This document shows positions 1 to 7,827 of a stretch of 25,406 nucleotides of DNA, piece after piece. Source of the stretch: CAYZPE01 sp046050145 (GTDB lineage Bacteria > Patescibacteriota > Minisyncoccia > Phycocordibacterales > CAYZPE01); assembly GCA_046050145.1 (NCBI GenBank), contig JBJOQC010000017.1, positions 1-25,406 of the forward strand, written 5' to 3'. A model generated the notes under the pieces. That model was not told the DNA's origin and searched no databases. It saw only the letters and a program-made list of their open reading frames with translations. Numbering within the stretch: position 1 is the stretch's first letter; each line of letters begins with the position of its first letter. Made by a program: the position numbers and the translations under genes.

Positions 1-2
1 AA

Positions 3-380
3 ATTTTAGTAAAACGTCTTACTGTGCGTGAAGCGGAAGCTATTGCTCGTCGTATTGCTTTTGAAAAAATAAAGAAGAAGGAGAGGATGTATGATCCTGA
101 GATTATTGAGCTTGAAGAGCGACTTACAGAAAATCTCGGAACTCGAGTACAAATAGAAAAGAGGGAGCATGGAGGAAAGTTAGTTATCGACTTTTTCTCA
201 AATGATGATCTTCGAAGTATTCTCGAAATGGTAAAAAAGAATCGAAAAGGACAAGGTATTCCAGATGCGGAAAAGCAAATACCTGTACCAGAAGAAATTG
301 CACCACTTGATGATCGAACAAAAGAAGAGAAAGTAGAGGATGATGAAGAACTTTATTCTGTAAAACATTTTTCTCTATAA
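3..380 (+). CDS. parB: ParB-like chromosome partitioning protein, C-terminal part
   Basis: The reading frame is open from base 3, so the gene begins left of the window and only the C-terminal 125 codons are present; the GTG at 24 is internal. The visible part matches the end of the ParB/Spo0J family: a basic helical stretch (VREAEAIARRIAFEKIKKKE), then the dimerisation domain with the pattern LEERL...LGTRVQI...GGKLVIDFFSNDDLRSILE. An acidic tail follows (EEKVEDDEELYSVKHFSL). In the family, ParB binds parS sites, loads CTP and spreads on DNA for chromosome segregation; the C-terminal domain makes the dimer. The CTPase and DNA-binding parts lie outside the window. A strong terminator follows directly after the stop codon. 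Confidence 0.85.
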   Translation: MLVKRLTVREAEAIARRIAFEKIKKKERMYDPEIIELEERLTENLGTRVQIEKREHGGKLVIDFFSNDDLRSILEMVKKNRKGQGIPDAEKQIPVPEEIAPLDDRTKEEKVEDDEELYSVKHFSL

Positions 381-385
381 TAATG

Positions 386-418
386 AAAACCCCCACGACG
401 GATGTCGTGGGGGTTTTT
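386..418. terminator. Strong bidirectional rho-independent terminator
   Basis: Stem AAAACCCCCACGAC (386-399), loop GGAT, complementary arm from 404, then a T-run. It ends the parB transcript. Read on the minus strand the same hairpin is followed by TTTTC, so it can also end the convergent pilin transcript. Confidence 0.93.
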
Positions 419-429
419 GATTACAAAAT

Positions 430-705
430 TTATTTCTGTTCAGGTTTTCGTGTGGTGACTGTGTAGCCTATAATTTTTCGGCCTTCTCCCCACACAGAAT
501 TAATCGAAATAAGTTCTTGTCCCTCTCCGAGGTACATCGAAAGGGTGCTGAGAAGTTCTTCTTGTTGAATGATGTTTGAGGTCGTCAACTCCTCTCTTTC
601 TTGTTTTTTTGCTTGTTGAAATTGTGGTATTACGATTGCGGCAAGCATTGCTAAAATTACAACAAGAATCAAGATCTCAACTAAAGTAAATCCGTGTTTG
701 CGCAC
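430..705 (-). CDS. Type IV pilin-like protein (prepilin/pseudopilin)
   Basis: A 91-residue protein with a class III (prepilin) signal: short basic leader MRKHG followed by FTLVEI and a hydrophobic helix (residues 6-25, ILILVVILAMLAAIVIPQF). Prepilin peptidase would cut after G5 and methylate F6, and the conserved E at mature position 5 is present. The remainder is short, with no Cys pair typical of major pilins, so it could be a minor pilin or competence pseudopilin. The start is GTG at 705, chosen because AGGAGG lies 6 nt upstream, unlike most genes here. It has its own promoter immediately downstream of topA and a leader hairpin at about 740-761. No other pilus gene is visible; the nearby dprA makes a role in DNA uptake possible but this is inference. 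Confidence 0.85.
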   Translation of the reverse strand: MRKHGFTLVEILILVVILAMLAAIVIPQFQQAKKQEREELTTSNIIQQEELLSTLSMYLGEGQELISINSVWGEGRKIIGYTVTTRKPEQK

Positions 706-774
706 AAAACACCTCCTAAAATGGAAGGAACTCTTCTATTAACTCCGAAACATTCGGTAGTTAGATCAAAATAA

Positions 775-802
775 ATTATACAAATTTAAAAATAAAAGTC
801 AA
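775..802 (-). promoter_or_regulatory. Near-consensus sigma70-type promoter for the pilin gene
   Basis: On the minus strand TTGACT (802-797), 16-bp spacer, TATAAT (780-775). The leader of about 65 nt contains a hairpin (CCGAA/TTCGG with flanking AACT/AGTT) before the Shine-Dalgarno site. Confidence 0.8.
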
Positions 803-805
803 ATA

Positions 806-2980
806 TTAGTCAGCTTTCTTTTTTGTAAAACGTCCCCGGCGAGTTTTCTTTTCCTCAGCAAAAATTTCAAGAGCACGAGGGAGTGCGATCGTGTATACAT
901 CATCAGTTTTAAGTGAGCGAAAATCTTTCTGGTGTACTACATACGGACCAAAACGTCCAATATTTGCGGTGATAGGTTCATTGGTTGTTGGGTGGTTTCC
1001 AAGAATTCGAGGAAGGCTTAATAGTTTAAGAGCGATTGGAATAGTGACTTGATCAGGAAGAATTTCCTTTGGCAAACTTGAGCGTCGAGGTTTCTTAACT
1101 TCTTTGGTTTTTTCACCAAGTTGGACGTAGTACCCAAATCGTCCATCAAGCACAAAGATAGGAAGATTTGTTGTCGGATCAGTACCGATTGGTTTGGCGT
1201 CCTCAATAACTTTTCCTTCCCCTGTGCGTGCACCGAGACATTCTGGAAAGTTTGAACAGCTCATAAATTTTCCACCACGTCCCAGTTTCCATACCATATC
1301 CTTGTTACAAAGAGGACATTTAAATTCTTCTGGCGCATCACCCATGTTTGTTATTTTTGCAGTTTTTTCTTTTGCCTTTACATCCTTATGAAATGGTTTA
1401 TAGAAAGTTTCTAAGGTATGTTCGTAATCTCCCTTGCCGAGAGCTATATCATCGAGCTTGTCTTCCATTTCGGCAGTGAAGGTGTCGTTGATGTACTCCA
1501 TGAAATTATGTTCAAGGAACGTACTTACAACGTCTCCTGTGTCAGTTGGTTTGAGGCTTCGTGCTTCTTTTTCTGTATATCCACGTTCTTCGAGTGTACG
1601 AATAATAGAAGCGTATGTTGAAGGTCTGCCAATACCTCGTTTTTCGAGCTCTTTCACAAGACCTGCTTCAGAGTAGCGTCCTGGTGGTTCGGTCTGTTTT
1701 TCTTGAGTCTTAAGATCGAGGAGTGTGAGAGGGTCCTGTGACTTAAGGAGGGGAAGTGTAACTTCTTCATTGCGAGCTTCTGGATCAGCTTTGAGCCATC
1801 CATCAAAAAGTATTCGAGCTCCATGTGTTGCAAACTCTGGCAAAGAATTACTTACTGTGTTTGCAGTTATTTTTGTTCGTAGAATTTTAGATGGTGCCAT
1901 TTGTGAACTCACAGTTCGTGACCAAATAAGTCGGTATAATTTTTTCTGATCGTCGGTAAGTCCTGCTGTTGTCTTTTCAAAATGTGTTGGACGAATAGCT
2001 TCGTGTGCCTCCTGAGCATTTTTACTTTTCGTGGTATATGTTCGAGGTGATAGGTATTCTTTACCAAATTCTGTCTCAATAAGTTTTGAGATATTAGAAA
2101 CTGCCACAGTACTCAAGTGTGTACTGTCTGTTCTCATATATGTAATGTGTCCTGCTTCGTAGAGTTTTTGAGCTGTGCCCATGGTACGCGAAGGAGAAAA
2201 GCCAAGGCGTGTAGACGCTGCTTGTTGGAGTGTTGAAGTAATAAAGGGTGGGCGAGGAGCGCGCTGTGCTTGTGTCTCTTTTACATCAGTAATATGCCAC
2301 GCTTCCTTATTGCCTTTCAAGACAATTTCATCTACCACTTTTTTATCTCGAGGCTCTTCGCTACAAGTAAAAACAAGCTTATCTTTCTTTTCTGTTTCTG
2401 TGTCGGCTGTGAGTACCCAAAATGTTTCAGGAATAAATGCACGAATTTCGCGCTCTCGTTCCATGAGGATACGAAGGGCTGGTGACTGTACACGTCCTGC
2501 AGAAAGTCCATAACGAACCTTTTTCCAGATAAGTCCGGAGAGATCGTATCCTACGAGACGGTCGAGTACACGACGTGCTTCCTGAGCCTTACGAAGATTT
2601 TGATCAATTGTACGAGGATGCTTCAATGCTTCAAGAACGGCATCTTTGGTGATTTCGTGAAAGACAACTCGTTGTGGTTTTTTAAGTCCTACTGCTTCGG
2701 CAATGTGCCATGCAATAGCTTCTCCTTCACGGTCGGGGTCAGTTGCAAGTATTGTTTCAGTCGCTTTTTTTGCAAGTCGCTTTATTTCATCAACAACTTT
2801 TTCCTTACCTTTTGAAATTTCATAGTGAGGTTTAAAACCTTTGTCTATGTCTACAGCTTTTTTATTACTCTTTGGAAGGTCGCGTACATGACCAACAGAA
2901 GCGACCACAGTGTAGTCCTTTCCAACATACTTTGAAATTGTTTTCGCTTTTGCTGGTGACTCGACAATAAGTAATTGCAT
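806..2980 (-). CDS. topA: DNA topoisomerase I (type IA)
   Basis: A 724-residue protein that relaxes negative supercoils by single-strand passage. The Toprim domain starts at the N terminus (LLIVESPAKAKTI with E7; DPDREGEAIAWH at 81-92). The catalytic tyrosine is Y281 in GHITYMRTDSTHLS. GRPSTYASII lies near 451-460. The C-terminal part has one C4 zinc finger (C555, C558, C575, C581) followed by two zinc-free topoisomerase repeats containing GRFGYYV and GRFGPYV, then a basic tail. The start at 2980 is chosen because family members begin at this MQLLIVESPAKAK; an in-frame extension to 3016 would add residues not expected and would cross the promoter. A promoter ends 7 nt before this ATG with no Shine-Dalgarno, suggesting a leaderless mRNA. 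Confidence 0.97.
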   Translation of the reverse strand: MQLLIVESPAKAKTISKYVGKDYTVVASVGHVRDLPKSNKKAVDIDKGFKPHYEISKGKEKVVDEIKRLAKKATETILATDPDREGEAIAWHIAEAVGLKKPQRVVFHEITKDAVLEALKHPRTIDQNLRKAQEARRVLDRLVGYDLSGLIWKKVRYGLSAGRVQSPALRILMEREREIRAFIPETFWVLTADTETEKKDKLVFTCSEEPRDKKVVDEIVLKGNKEAWHITDVKETQAQRAPRPPFITSTLQQAASTRLGFSPSRTMGTAQKLYEAGHITYMRTDSTHLSTVAVSNISKLIETEFGKEYLSPRTYTTKSKNAQEAHEAIRPTHFEKTTAGLTDDQKKLYRLIWSRTVSSQMAPSKILRTKITANTVSNSLPEFATHGARILFDGWLKADPEARNEEVTLPLLKSQDPLTLLDLKTQEKQTEPPGRYSEAGLVKELEKRGIGRPSTYASIIRTLEERGYTEKEARSLKPTDTGDVVSTFLEHNFMEYINDTFTAEMEDKLDDIALGKGDYEHTLETFYKPFHKDVKAKEKTAKITNMGDAPEEFKCPLCNKDMVWKLGRGGKFMSCSNFPECLGARTGEGKVIEDAKPIGTDPTTNLPIFVLDGRFGYYVQLGEKTKEVKKPRRSSLPKEILPDQVTIPIALKLLSLPRILGNHPTTNEPITANIGRFGPYVVHQKDFRSLKTDDVYTIALPRALEIFAEEKKTRRGRFTKKKAD

Positions 2981-2987
2981 CCTATAA

Positions 2988-3016
2988 GTAGTACAGGAGA
3001 ATTGGTTTTTTGACAA
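2988..3016 (-). promoter_or_regulatory. Promoter of topA, likely leaderless
   Basis: On the minus strand TTGTCA (3016-3011), 17-bp spacer, TACTAC (2993-2988), then 7 nt to the ATG at 2980. Transcription would start at or next to the start codon. Confidence 0.55.
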
Positions 3017-3026
3017 ATGTGGGTAA

Positions 3027-3054
3027 GAAAAATCGCCACGGGTCAGGTGGCGAT
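3027..3054 (-). terminator. Rho-independent terminator after the 66-residue orphan gene
   Basis: On the minus strand ATCGCCAC (3054-3047), 7-nt loop, GTGGCGAT (3039-3032), then TTTTC. It separates the orphan gene from the topA promoter. A second perfect hairpin, CTCGAGATTTAATCTCGAG (3068-3086), covers the orphan stop codon. Confidence 0.82.
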
Positions 3055-3075
3055 GTGTGAGTTTTTTCTCGAGAT

Positions 3076-3276
3076 TTAATCTCGAGCTTCGTCTCCTGTG
3101 TAGTGAGTTTCTGAAAGTGTGTCGGCCACTTTTTCGAACAGTCGAGGAGTGTGTGTTGCGAGCACGCTTTCGACCCTGGCTCGATGCGTCTCGGCATTTG
3201 GAAAGGGTTTTTCTTCGAAGGTGCGTGGTCCCGGAGCTCCTCCATCAAGAGGTGTTCTCAAGAAGCTTTCACTCAT
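3076..3276 (-). CDS. Small hydrophilic protein of unknown function (66 aa)
   Basis: I do not recognise this 66-residue protein. It is hydrophilic, rich in charged residues, Pro and Thr, with no membrane segment and no Cys. The N-terminal half (residues 1-28) contains the loop-like stretch TPLDGGAPGPRTFEEKPFP; the C-terminal half is probably helical. I accept it as a gene because AGGAG sits about 8 nt before the ATG at 3276, a plausible promoter lies upstream (TTGTGT, 18 bp, TAGAAT on the minus strand at 3354-3325), and a rho-independent terminator follows. It is a single-gene unit between dprA and topA. It is more G+C-rich in codon choice than its neighbours and uses a Shine-Dalgarno site, as do the island genes at 8188-9148. 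Confidence 0.7.
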   Translation of the reverse strand: MSESFLRTPLDGGAPGPRTFEEKPFPNAETHRARVESVLATHTPRLFEKVADTLSETHYTGDEARD

Positions 3277-3324
3277 GATAGATCTCCTACAAAAGAGTGT
3301 GAGGTAAGGTGCAATACTTCGAAA

Positions 3325-3354
3325 ATTCTACACTAACATCTTATATTTACACAA
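3325..3354 (-). promoter_or_regulatory. Putative promoter of the 66-residue orphan gene
   Basis: On the minus strand TTGTGT (3354-3349), 18-bp spacer, TAGAAT (3330-3325) preceded by TG. The -35 element overlaps the last codons of dprA. Confidence 0.5.
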
Positions 3355-4210
3355 TGTGGATTTCTCCCATAAATTCTCGAGTCAGTCCTTTGAGTTCTAA
3401 AACAGTAAGTAGACTATTTACTTCCGATGGACTTATTCCGCTTTGTCTTATTATTTCATCTCTTTCATGAGTGGTTTCAATAAGTGTAAGTATTTTCTTT
3501 TCTTCTTCTGAACAGTCTTCGTATACTTTTTTTCTTGTAACTTCGTGCGAGATTTCAAATCCAAAACTTTCGATAATGTCTTCACTATTTCGTATGAGTG
3601 TTGCGCCAAGACGTATAAGCATGTGAGGTCCTAGAGATTGTTTTCCAAAAATAGATCCAGGTACAGTAAATACGTCTCGATTATAGTCTGATGCAAGTCG
3701 AGAGGTGATAAGTGTTCCTGATTTAATATCAGCCTCGATCACAAGTGTTGCGTGTGACATACCAGCCATGATGCGATTTCTTTGCGGGAAGCTCCAGGGG
3801 GTTGCGGCGAATGTAGGTTCAAATTCAGAAATAAGTCCTCCACCAGATTCAAGAATTTTCCGTGCAAGTCCCATATTACTTTTTGGATAAAGCACTTTTG
3901 AATCAAGTCCTGATCCAGGTACAGCAATTGTCTGGAGTCCTGCTTTGAGAGCCTCAGTATGAGCAATACTGTCTATACCCAATGCAAGACCTGAAACGAT
4001 AGTAATAGGATAACCACGAAGACCTTGTATGAGAGTCTCGCAAACCTCTTTTCCGTATGGGGTATAACTACGAGAACCAACCACACACAGTATTTTATGC
4101 GTAGTTGTTGGAAGATTTCCTACATGCCAGAGTCTTTTGGGAGGGTCGGGAATATGACTTAGAAGTTCTGGAAATTCCTTACGAGGGACTTCCAGTATTT
4201 TATATTCCAT
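3347..4210 (-). CDS. dprA: DNA processing protein DprA (Smf family)
   Basis: A 287-residue DprA. In the family, DprA binds incoming single-stranded DNA during transformation and loads RecA. The Rossmann-like core is clear: CVVGSRSYTPYG near residue 43, TIVSGLALGIDSIAH near 90-104, GSGLD...YP, GGGLISEFEP, then FPQRNRIMAGMSHATLVIEA and SGTLITSRLA. A winged-helix C-terminal domain follows (about residues 225-287, EEKKILTLIETTHERDEIIRQSGIS...LTVLELKGLTREF). The N-terminal SAM-like domain of many DprA proteins is absent: only about 25 residues precede PKRLWHVGN. It is divergent from serS, with 53 bp between the start codons. Together with the pilin-like gene it suggests natural DNA uptake, though no com genes are in the window. 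Confidence 0.95.
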   Translation of the reverse strand: MEYKILEVPRKEFPELLSHIPDPPKRLWHVGNLPTTTHKILCVVGSRSYTPYGKEVCETLIQGLRGYPITIVSGLALGIDSIAHTEALKAGLQTIAVPGSGLDSKVLYPKSNMGLARKILESGGGLISEFEPTFAATPWSFPQRNRIMAGMSHATLVIEADIKSGTLITSRLASDYNRDVFTVPGSIFGKQSLGPHMLIRLGATLIRNSEDIIESFGFEISHEVTRKKVYEDCSEEEKKILTLIETTHERDEIIRQSGISPSEVNSLLTVLELKGLTREFMGEIHIV

Positions 4211-4263
4211 ATTGTTATAAGTGTATCACTTCTGTTAGTATAGAAAACACACTATATATACAT
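4211..4263. promoter_or_regulatory. Divergent promoter region dprA / serS
   Basis: On the plus strand an extended -10, TG-T-TAGTAT (TAGTAT at 4236-4241), would give a leader of about 16 nt for serS. On the minus strand TATACT (4242-4237) overlaps it, and TG-A-TACACT lies 9 nt before the dprA ATG. Neither gene has a Shine-Dalgarno site. Overlapping boxes would make the two genes compete for polymerase. Confidence 0.5.
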
Positions 4264-5529
4264 ATGTTAGATATTAAATTCATTCGAGAAAATAGCGATT
4301 TGATAAAAGATGCGGCACGCAAAAAGCATATTAATTTTGAAGTTGATGCACTTATAAAAAAAGATGATGAACGTCGAACTCTTTTGACTGAAGTAGAAGC
4401 GCAACGCAAAGAACAAAATGATGCGACTGCAAAAATTTCAGGTGGTGCTGATGCATCTGTCCGTGAAGCGCTTATTGCTCAAATGAAGACTCTAAAAGAA
4501 GAGCTTCAAAAAAAAGAAGAAAAACTAAAAGAGATTACAAAAGAATGGCAGTTGCTTATGGTTCAAGTACCGAACATTCCTGACATGTCTGTGCCAGAAG
4601 GTGTGAGTGATGCAGAAAACCAAGAGGTGCGCACATGGGGTGAAAAAACTTCTTTTGCTTTTACTCCGAAAAATCATATTGAGATTATGGAGTCTCTCGA
4701 TATGCTCGATACAGAACGAGGGGCGAAGGTAGCAGGTTTTCGTGGATATTTTTTGAAAAATGCAGGTGCAGAGCTTTATATGGCAGTAACACAGTTTGTC
4801 TGGAGTCATTTTATTAAAAAAGGTTTTTCTCCTATGGTTGTACCTTCACTTCTTCGACGTGAGCCATTTATCGGTACAGGATATCTTCCACAAAGTGAGG
4901 AGGATTTATACAAGACTCAAGACGGTGAATATTTAGCAGGTACTGCAGAGGTAGGAACTATGGGTTATTACATGGATGAGGTTCTTGATCGCACAAAACT
5001 TCCTCTTAAATTTATTTCTATATCACAGTGTTTTAGACGAGAGGCGGGAAGTCACGGAAAAGATACAAAAGGTATTATGCGTGTTCATGAATTTACAAAA
5101 GTTGAGCAGGTTGTCCTTTGTGAGGCAGATCATCAGATGAGTGTAAAGTTCCATGAAGAGCTTACAGGTAATGCAGAGGAAGTTTTGCAGGCTCTTGGTG
5201 TGCCATATCGTGTGGTTGTTAATTGTGGAGGAGACCTTGGTCTTGGTCAGGTAAAGAAATATGATATCGAGAGTTGGGTTCCTTCTGAAAAAACCTATCG
5301 AGAGACTCACTCAGCTTCGTATTTTCATGATTTTCAAACACGTAGACTCAATATTCGTTATAAAGATACTGATGGCAAATTAAAATTTGTTCACTCTCTC
5401 AATAATACTGCTGTTGCTGTACCTCGAATTCTTATTTCAATTATCGAGAACAATCAAAAAGAGGATGGATCAATTGCAGTACCTCCAGTACTCATCCCAT
5501 TTCTTGGACGAGATACGATTTCTTCATAA
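4264..5529 (+). CDS. serS: Seryl-tRNA synthetase
   Basis: A 421-residue class II synthetase that charges tRNA-Ser. An N-terminal coiled-coil arm for tRNA binding spans about residues 25-105 (long Lys/Glu-rich helices). The catalytic core has the TAEVGTMGYYMDEVL serine-site region, motif 2 (FRREAGSHGKDTKGIMRVHEF, in part) and motif 3 (LNNTAVAVPRILISIIENNQ). The tail IPFLGRD is typical. The usual YRE.SSCSN segment reads YRETHSASYF, so the family Cys is Ala; I take this as a lineage variant. The start at 4264 is chosen because MLDIKFIREN is the standard SerRS beginning; an upstream in-frame start at 4105 would run through dprA. Confidence 0.97.
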   Translation: MLDIKFIRENSDLIKDAARKKHINFEVDALIKKDDERRTLLTEVEAQRKEQNDATAKISGGADASVREALIAQMKTLKEELQKKEEKLKEITKEWQLLMVQVPNIPDMSVPEGVSDAENQEVRTWGEKTSFAFTPKNHIEIMESLDMLDTERGAKVAGFRGYFLKNAGAELYMAVTQFVWSHFIKKGFSPMVVPSLLRREPFIGTGYLPQSEEDLYKTQDGEYLAGTAEVGTMGYYMDEVLDRTKLPLKFISISQCFRREAGSHGKDTKGIMRVHEFTKVEQVVLCEADHQMSVKFHEELTGNAEEVLQALGVPYRVVVNCGGDLGLGQVKKYDIESWVPSEKTYRETHSASYFHDFQTRRLNIRYKDTDGKLKFVHSLNNTAVAVPRILISIIENNQKEDGSIAVPPVLIPFLGRDTISS

Positions 5530-5547
5530 AAGAGTTAGAATAGAGGG

Positions 5548-6396
5548 ATGTTTCGGAGTCAAAAAGTAATTCGTTCAGCTCGCAGTGTACAAAAGCGAAA
5601 GAAAAAACATGTTACACGCATTGTTGCTGTGTGCATGTGTTCTCTCGCTCTGTTTTTGAGTCTCGCATATGCCTCTACATTTTCTTCATTTGTTATTTCA
5701 GATATTACGATTAAAGGTGTAACGAGTATTCCCGAAGAATCTTTGAAGGAGGCTGTTGCAAAAGAAACAGATGGTTCGTACTGGAAATTGTTTTCTAAAA
5801 AAAACATCTGGCTCTATCCAGAAAAGAAAATACTAGAGACTATTACATCAGAATTTCCTCAAGTTGCATCAGTTCTCATTTCTTCAAAAGACAATATCCT
5901 CTCTCTTGATGTTGTGGAGAGAGAGCCTTTTGGTTTGTGGTGTAAGGATGTAAATATTCAACCTTGTTTCTTTATGGATGAAGAAGGTTTTATATATGGA
6001 GAAGCTTCTACCTTCTCAGGTTCGGTCTATGTATTGTTTACAGGAAATATTGATCTTGAAAATCCTGTTGGTGGTTCATATCTTGAAAAAGATGATTTCA
6101 TTATTTTAAAAACTTTTATCGAAAGTCTTAAGGAATTAGGTTTAAAGCCAGAGCAGGTTCATATGTCAGCAAGTAGTGATGGTTGGGTGCTTGTTCCAAA
6201 AAAGGTGGATATAGACATAAAAGAAACATTTAATGAAAAAGGAAAAATTATGTTTACGTTTGGTAAGGAGCTTGTAAAAGCAGTTGAAAATTTAGAATCG
6301 TTTCTTTCGGAAATTAAACTGGTGAATGAGAATGGGGGAATTGATGCTCAGTATATAGATATTCGTTTCGGCAACAAAATATTTTACAAAGAATAG
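5548..6396 (+). CDS. ftsQ: FtsQ/DivIB-like cell division protein with POTRA domain
   Basis: A 282-residue bitopic membrane protein. A basic cytoplasmic start (residues 1-22, many Arg/Lys) leads into one membrane helix (about 24-45, RIVAVCMCSLALFLSLAYAST). An external POTRA-like domain follows (about 50-120: FVISDITIKGVTSIPEESL, then LETITSEFPQVASVLISSK and LSLDVVEREPFGLWC), and then a beta-rich FtsQ domain. The order and the VxEREPxxxW motif fit FtsQ/DivIB, the divisome scaffold that joins FtsB/FtsL and regulates FtsW/FtsI. Sequence identity to named FtsQ proteins is not expected to be high, so the symbol is tentative. ATG at 5548 is 6 nt after a TAGAAT box (5536-5541), so initiation may be leaderless; GAGGG before the ATG is too close for a normal Shine-Dalgarno site. 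ftsW lies 9 kb away. Confidence 0.75.
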   Translation: MFRSQKVIRSARSVQKRKKKHVTRIVAVCMCSLALFLSLAYASTFSSFVISDITIKGVTSIPEESLKEAVAKETDGSYWKLFSKKNIWLYPEKKILETITSEFPQVASVLISSKDNILSLDVVEREPFGLWCKDVNIQPCFFMDEEGFIYGEASTFSGSVYVLFTGNIDLENPVGGSYLEKDDFIILKTFIESLKELGLKPEQVHMSASSDGWVLVPKKVDIDIKETFNEKGKIMFTFGKELVKAVENLESFLSEIKLVNENGGIDAQYIDIRFGNKIFYKE

Positions 6397-6410
6397 GAAT
6401 AGGATAGACT
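6383..6410 (+). promoter_or_regulatory. Promoter of dus, likely leaderless
   Basis: TTTACA (6383-6388), 16-bp spacer, TAGACT (6405-6410), then 8 nt to the ATG at 6419. The -35 element lies inside the last codons of the ftsQ-like gene. Confidence 0.6.
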
Positions 6411-6418
6411 ACCCTGTT

Positions 6419-7396
6419 ATGAATTTCGGCTTCTGGCAAAAACTCAAAAAACCAATAGTTGTACTTGCACCAATGGCAGACGTCACTGACCCTGCTTTTC
6501 GACGTGTCATTGCAAAGTACGGCAAACCTGACGTGATATGGACTGAGTTCGTGTCTGCCGATGGTTTGGTGAGAGCACCAGAAGTGGGGAAGCAAAAATT
6601 ACTTCGTGACCTTTTATATACAGAAGGCGAAAGACCGATTGTGGCTCAGTTTTTTACTTCGAACCCAGATCATATGGAACAGGCGGCTCGAATAGCGGTT
6701 GAGCTGGGTTTTGATGGTATCGATATTAATATGGGCTGTCCTGATAAGGGTATTGAGAGGCAAGGAGCAGGAGCGGCAATGATTAAGAATCCAAAGCTTG
6801 CACGAGAAGTTATTCGCGCTGCAAAACGTGGTGCAGGAAGTCTTCCTGTGTCGGTCAAAACACGAACAGGATATAACAAAGACGAGCTTGATAGTTGGCT
6901 TCCTGAAATCTTGGCCGAGGAGCCGGCCGTAGTAACTATCCATGCACGTACTCGAAAAGAGATGTCTAAGGTTCCTGCACGATGGGAGGATGTTCGACGT
7001 GCGGTAGCTATTCGCGATAGTTTGAAAAGTAAAACTCTTATTTTAGGAAACGGTGACATTACAGATGTGCCTCATGCTTTAGAAAAAATAAAAGAGTCAG
7101 GTGCAGATGGGGCAATGCTTGGTCGGGCAATTTTTGGAAACCCGTGGTGTTTCGACCCAAACTCACAGTATGGAAAAGATGTGTCTCTCGAAGCTAAGCT
7201 CAAGGCTCTTCTTGAGCACACAAAAGCCTACGAAGAACTTCTGGGGGATATTAAAAGTTTTGCTTTAATGAAAAAGCACTTCAAATCCTACGTAAATAGT
7301 TTTCCTGAAGCAGGGGATTTGAGGGTAGAACTCATGGAGACAGAGAATGCGGAGCAGGTAGAAAAGATAATTAAAGAATTTCTAAATTCTAAATAA
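6419..7396 (+). CDS. dus: tRNA-dihydrouridine synthase
   Basis: A 325-residue FMN-dependent TIM-barrel enzyme that reduces uridines in the tRNA D-loop. Visible motifs: LAPMADVTDPAFRR (residues 16-29, FMN-binding start), E43, QFF (77-79), DINMGCPDKGIERQGAGAAM with catalytic C107, VSVKTRTGY, IHARTRKEMSK, LGNGDI and GADGAMLGRAIFGNPW (phosphate-binding end). A helical C-terminal domain follows (KSFALMKKHFKSYVNSF). Length and motif order fit the bacterial DusB/Dus group; the exact target uridine cannot be assigned. The gene has its own promoter that ends 8 nt before the ATG. No clear terminator follows; the self-complementary CTGTACAG and a T-run near 7430-7445 is the only candidate. Confidence 0.96.
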   Translation: MNFGFWQKLKKPIVVLAPMADVTDPAFRRVIAKYGKPDVIWTEFVSADGLVRAPEVGKQKLLRDLLYTEGERPIVAQFFTSNPDHMEQAARIAVELGFDGIDINMGCPDKGIERQGAGAAMIKNPKLAREVIRAAKRGAGSLPVSVKTRTGYNKDELDSWLPEILAEEPAVVTIHARTRKEMSKVPARWEDVRRAVAIRDSLKSKTLILGNGDITDVPHALEKIKESGADGAMLGRAIFGNPWCFDPNSQYGKDVSLEAKLKALLEHTKAYEELLGDIKSFALMKKHFKSYVNSFPEAGDLRVELMETENAEQVEKIIKEFLNSK

Positions 7397-7464
7397 TATA
7401 GTATAAATTCTGGGCCAAATAGGGCTCTGTACAGATGTTTTTTGTAAAAAGATTACTATTTGAC

Positions 7465-7493
7465 TTGACTAAAAAATAATAGTGTGCTAACAT
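7465..7493 (+). promoter_or_regulatory. Promoter of the first island transcription unit
   Basis: TTGACT (7465-7470), 17-bp spacer, TAACAT (7488-7493) with an extended TG-C just before it. Transcription would start near 7500. The leader folds as nested arms GATG/CATC, AGT/ACT and GGAAA/TTTCC between about 7503 and 7537. Confidence 0.7.
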
Positions 7494-7568
7494 ACTTTTG
7501 TTGATGAGTTACTGGAAATGTTTCCTTTGACTGCATCAAGCGTCGTTCTTTTTTCTGAGGAGGTTCTC

Positions 7569-7676
7569 ATGAACCGTAAGAGTCATCCGCCGCCCGCTTT
7601 CAGCCACTTTCAGAGTTGCATGAAAATCACCGCCGACCCGCTCGATCTCGACCTCGGCGCCGTCACTCAGGTCTGA
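7569..7676 (+). CDS. Possible 35-residue peptide with perfect Shine-Dalgarno site
   Basis: ATG at 7569 lies 5 nt after GAGGAGG (7557-7563), in a transcript driven by the promoter at 7465. The peptide is MNRKSHPPPAFSHF followed by SCMKITADPLDLDLGAVTQV. It has no recognisable domain and an unusual Pro/His-rich start; a second in-frame ATG gives an 18-residue form. The stretch is conspicuously G+C-rich compared with the housekeeping genes. The strong initiation site supports translation; the composition does not. The opposite strand here is also open for 63 codons but has no initiation signals. Confidence 0.35.
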   Translation: MNRKSHPPPAFSHFQSCMKITADPLDLDLGAVTQV

Positions 7677-7719
7677 CACCTGGGCGGCAGCGGATTCGGA
7701 CGTGAACAAGGGACACGGT

Positions 7720-7827
7720 ATGTCCATTGGTCACAAATTTGTTGAGAGGAAGGATACTCTCAATAATCCCGTTTCAGGGGAAAAGCTGAAACGTTACCGA
7801 TATGTAAATCGGTCAGTAGAATTTTGA
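7720..7827 (+). CDS. Possible 35-residue basic peptide
   Basis: ATG at 7720 follows AAGGGA with a 6-nt gap. The peptide begins MSIGHKFVERKDTLNNP and ends KLKRYRYVNRSVEF; it is basic and has a protein-like composition. I do not recognise it. Its coding region overlaps three hairpins of the structured segment 7742-7880, so either the ORF is chance within a structured RNA or the mRNA folds for a regulatory reason. Its UGA stop overlaps the start of the long stem at 7826. Confidence 0.35.
   Translation: MSIGHKFVERKDTLNNPVSGEKLKRYRYVNRSVEF

Noticed and set aside
2981..3016. Upstream start of topA
   Set aside because: Twelve extra residues not found in the family, and they cover the topA promoter.
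4105..4263. In-frame N-terminal extension of serS
   Set aside because: It overlaps dprA and precedes the standard SerRS start MLDIKFIREN.
7536..7727. Minus-strand open frame of 63 codons with protein-like composition
   Set aside because: No promoter, ribosome site or terminator on that strand, while the plus strand has all three; the region is GC-rich, which favours chance open frames.
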